Source of the DNA: Chloroflexota bacterium
GTDB lineage: Bacteria > Chloroflexota > Anaerolineae > UBA1429
Length of the DNA: 5,813 nucleotides
Assembly: GCA_012515695.1 (NCBI GenBank)
Contig: JAAYXX010000456.1
Span: forward strand, 1 to 5,813
Reading direction: 5' to 3'
Shown here: piece by piece, positions 5,710-5,813 of the stretch
Layout of the letters: each line of letters begins with the position of its first letter
Numbering within the stretch: the stretch's first letter is position 1
The notes under the pieces: generated by a model
Databases searched by the model: none
What the model was told of the DNA's origin: nothing
Seen by the model: only the letters and a program-made list of their open reading frames with translations
Position numbers and translations under genes: made by a program

Positions 5710-5737
5710 TTGCCGTCTCGCGCAGACAGTGTACAAT
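5710..5737 (+). promoter_or_regulatory. Candidate plus-strand promoter toward the right edge
   Basis: TTGCCG (5710-5715) and TACAAT (5732-5737) are separated by 16 bases. The -10 element matches five of six consensus bases, and the -35 matches four of six. Transcription would start near 5744 and run out of the window. If real, it is divergent from leuS and belongs to an unseen gene or RNA. Confidence 0.5.
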
Positions 5738-5754
5738 AGACACAGCACACCAAA

Positions 5755-5810
5755 CCAACACCCGATTGTTGGATCGGCCACGCCATCCGAGGATGCGCCG
5801 CGTGGCTTTT
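5755..5810 (+). terminator. Hairpins and T4 run just after the plus-strand promoter
   Basis: CCAACA/TGTTGG form a 6-bp hairpin (5755-5772). GCCACGC (5777-5783) and GCGTGGC (5800-5806) form a second stem enclosing a CATC/GATG inner stem, and TTTT follows directly. Placed about 60 nt after a candidate start site, this looks like a short terminated transcript: either a small RNA or another leader attenuator for a gene to the right. The T tract is only four long and the window ends three bases later. Confidence 0.4.
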
Positions 5811-5813
5811 GCT

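Overview
The window holds two protein genes on the minus strand plus a short leader peptide gene. They are separated and flanked by hairpin-rich non-coding DNA. The DNA is GC-rich with strong GC bias at third codon positions. The leucyl-tRNA synthetase and the style of the intergenic palindromic repeats suggest a Chloroflexota-like bacterium. That assignment is an inference from recall, not a database result.

Right to left, the direction of transcription for most of the window: (a) 5700-5813 has a plausible sigma70-type promoter on the plus strand, followed by two hairpins and a T4 run. It points at something beyond the right edge. (b) 5425-5690 is a dense cluster of short perfect hairpins, including two inverted copies of one motif that differ by a compensating base-pair change. 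(c) 5158-5403 is the control region of leuS: a good minus-strand promoter, a 29-codon leucine-rich leader ORF, an intrinsic terminator with seven T residues, and a sequence inside the leader ORF able to pair with the terminator's 5' arm. These are the parts of a ribosome-mediated (leader-peptide) transcription attenuator responding to charged tRNA-Leu, and it is the main find here. (d) 2577-5129 is leuS, complete, best started at the ATG at 5129. Its domain linker carries a low-complexity insertion built from GC-rich palindromic DNA repeats. (e) 2058-2576 is a 519-base non-coding stretch. It has several strong hairpins behind leuS, a near-consensus promoter, and a roughly 250-nt structured leader for the next gene. 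(f) 1-2057 is the first 685 codons of a large subtilisin-like (S8) serine protease with all catalytic residues visible and no signal peptide. It runs off the left edge.

leuS and the protease are co-directional, but each has its own promoter, so they are probably separate transcription units. The logic proposed for leuS is feedback. Scarce leucyl-tRNA stalls the ribosome on the leader's Leu codons, the terminator fails to form, and more synthetase is made. I see no functional link between leuS and the protease.
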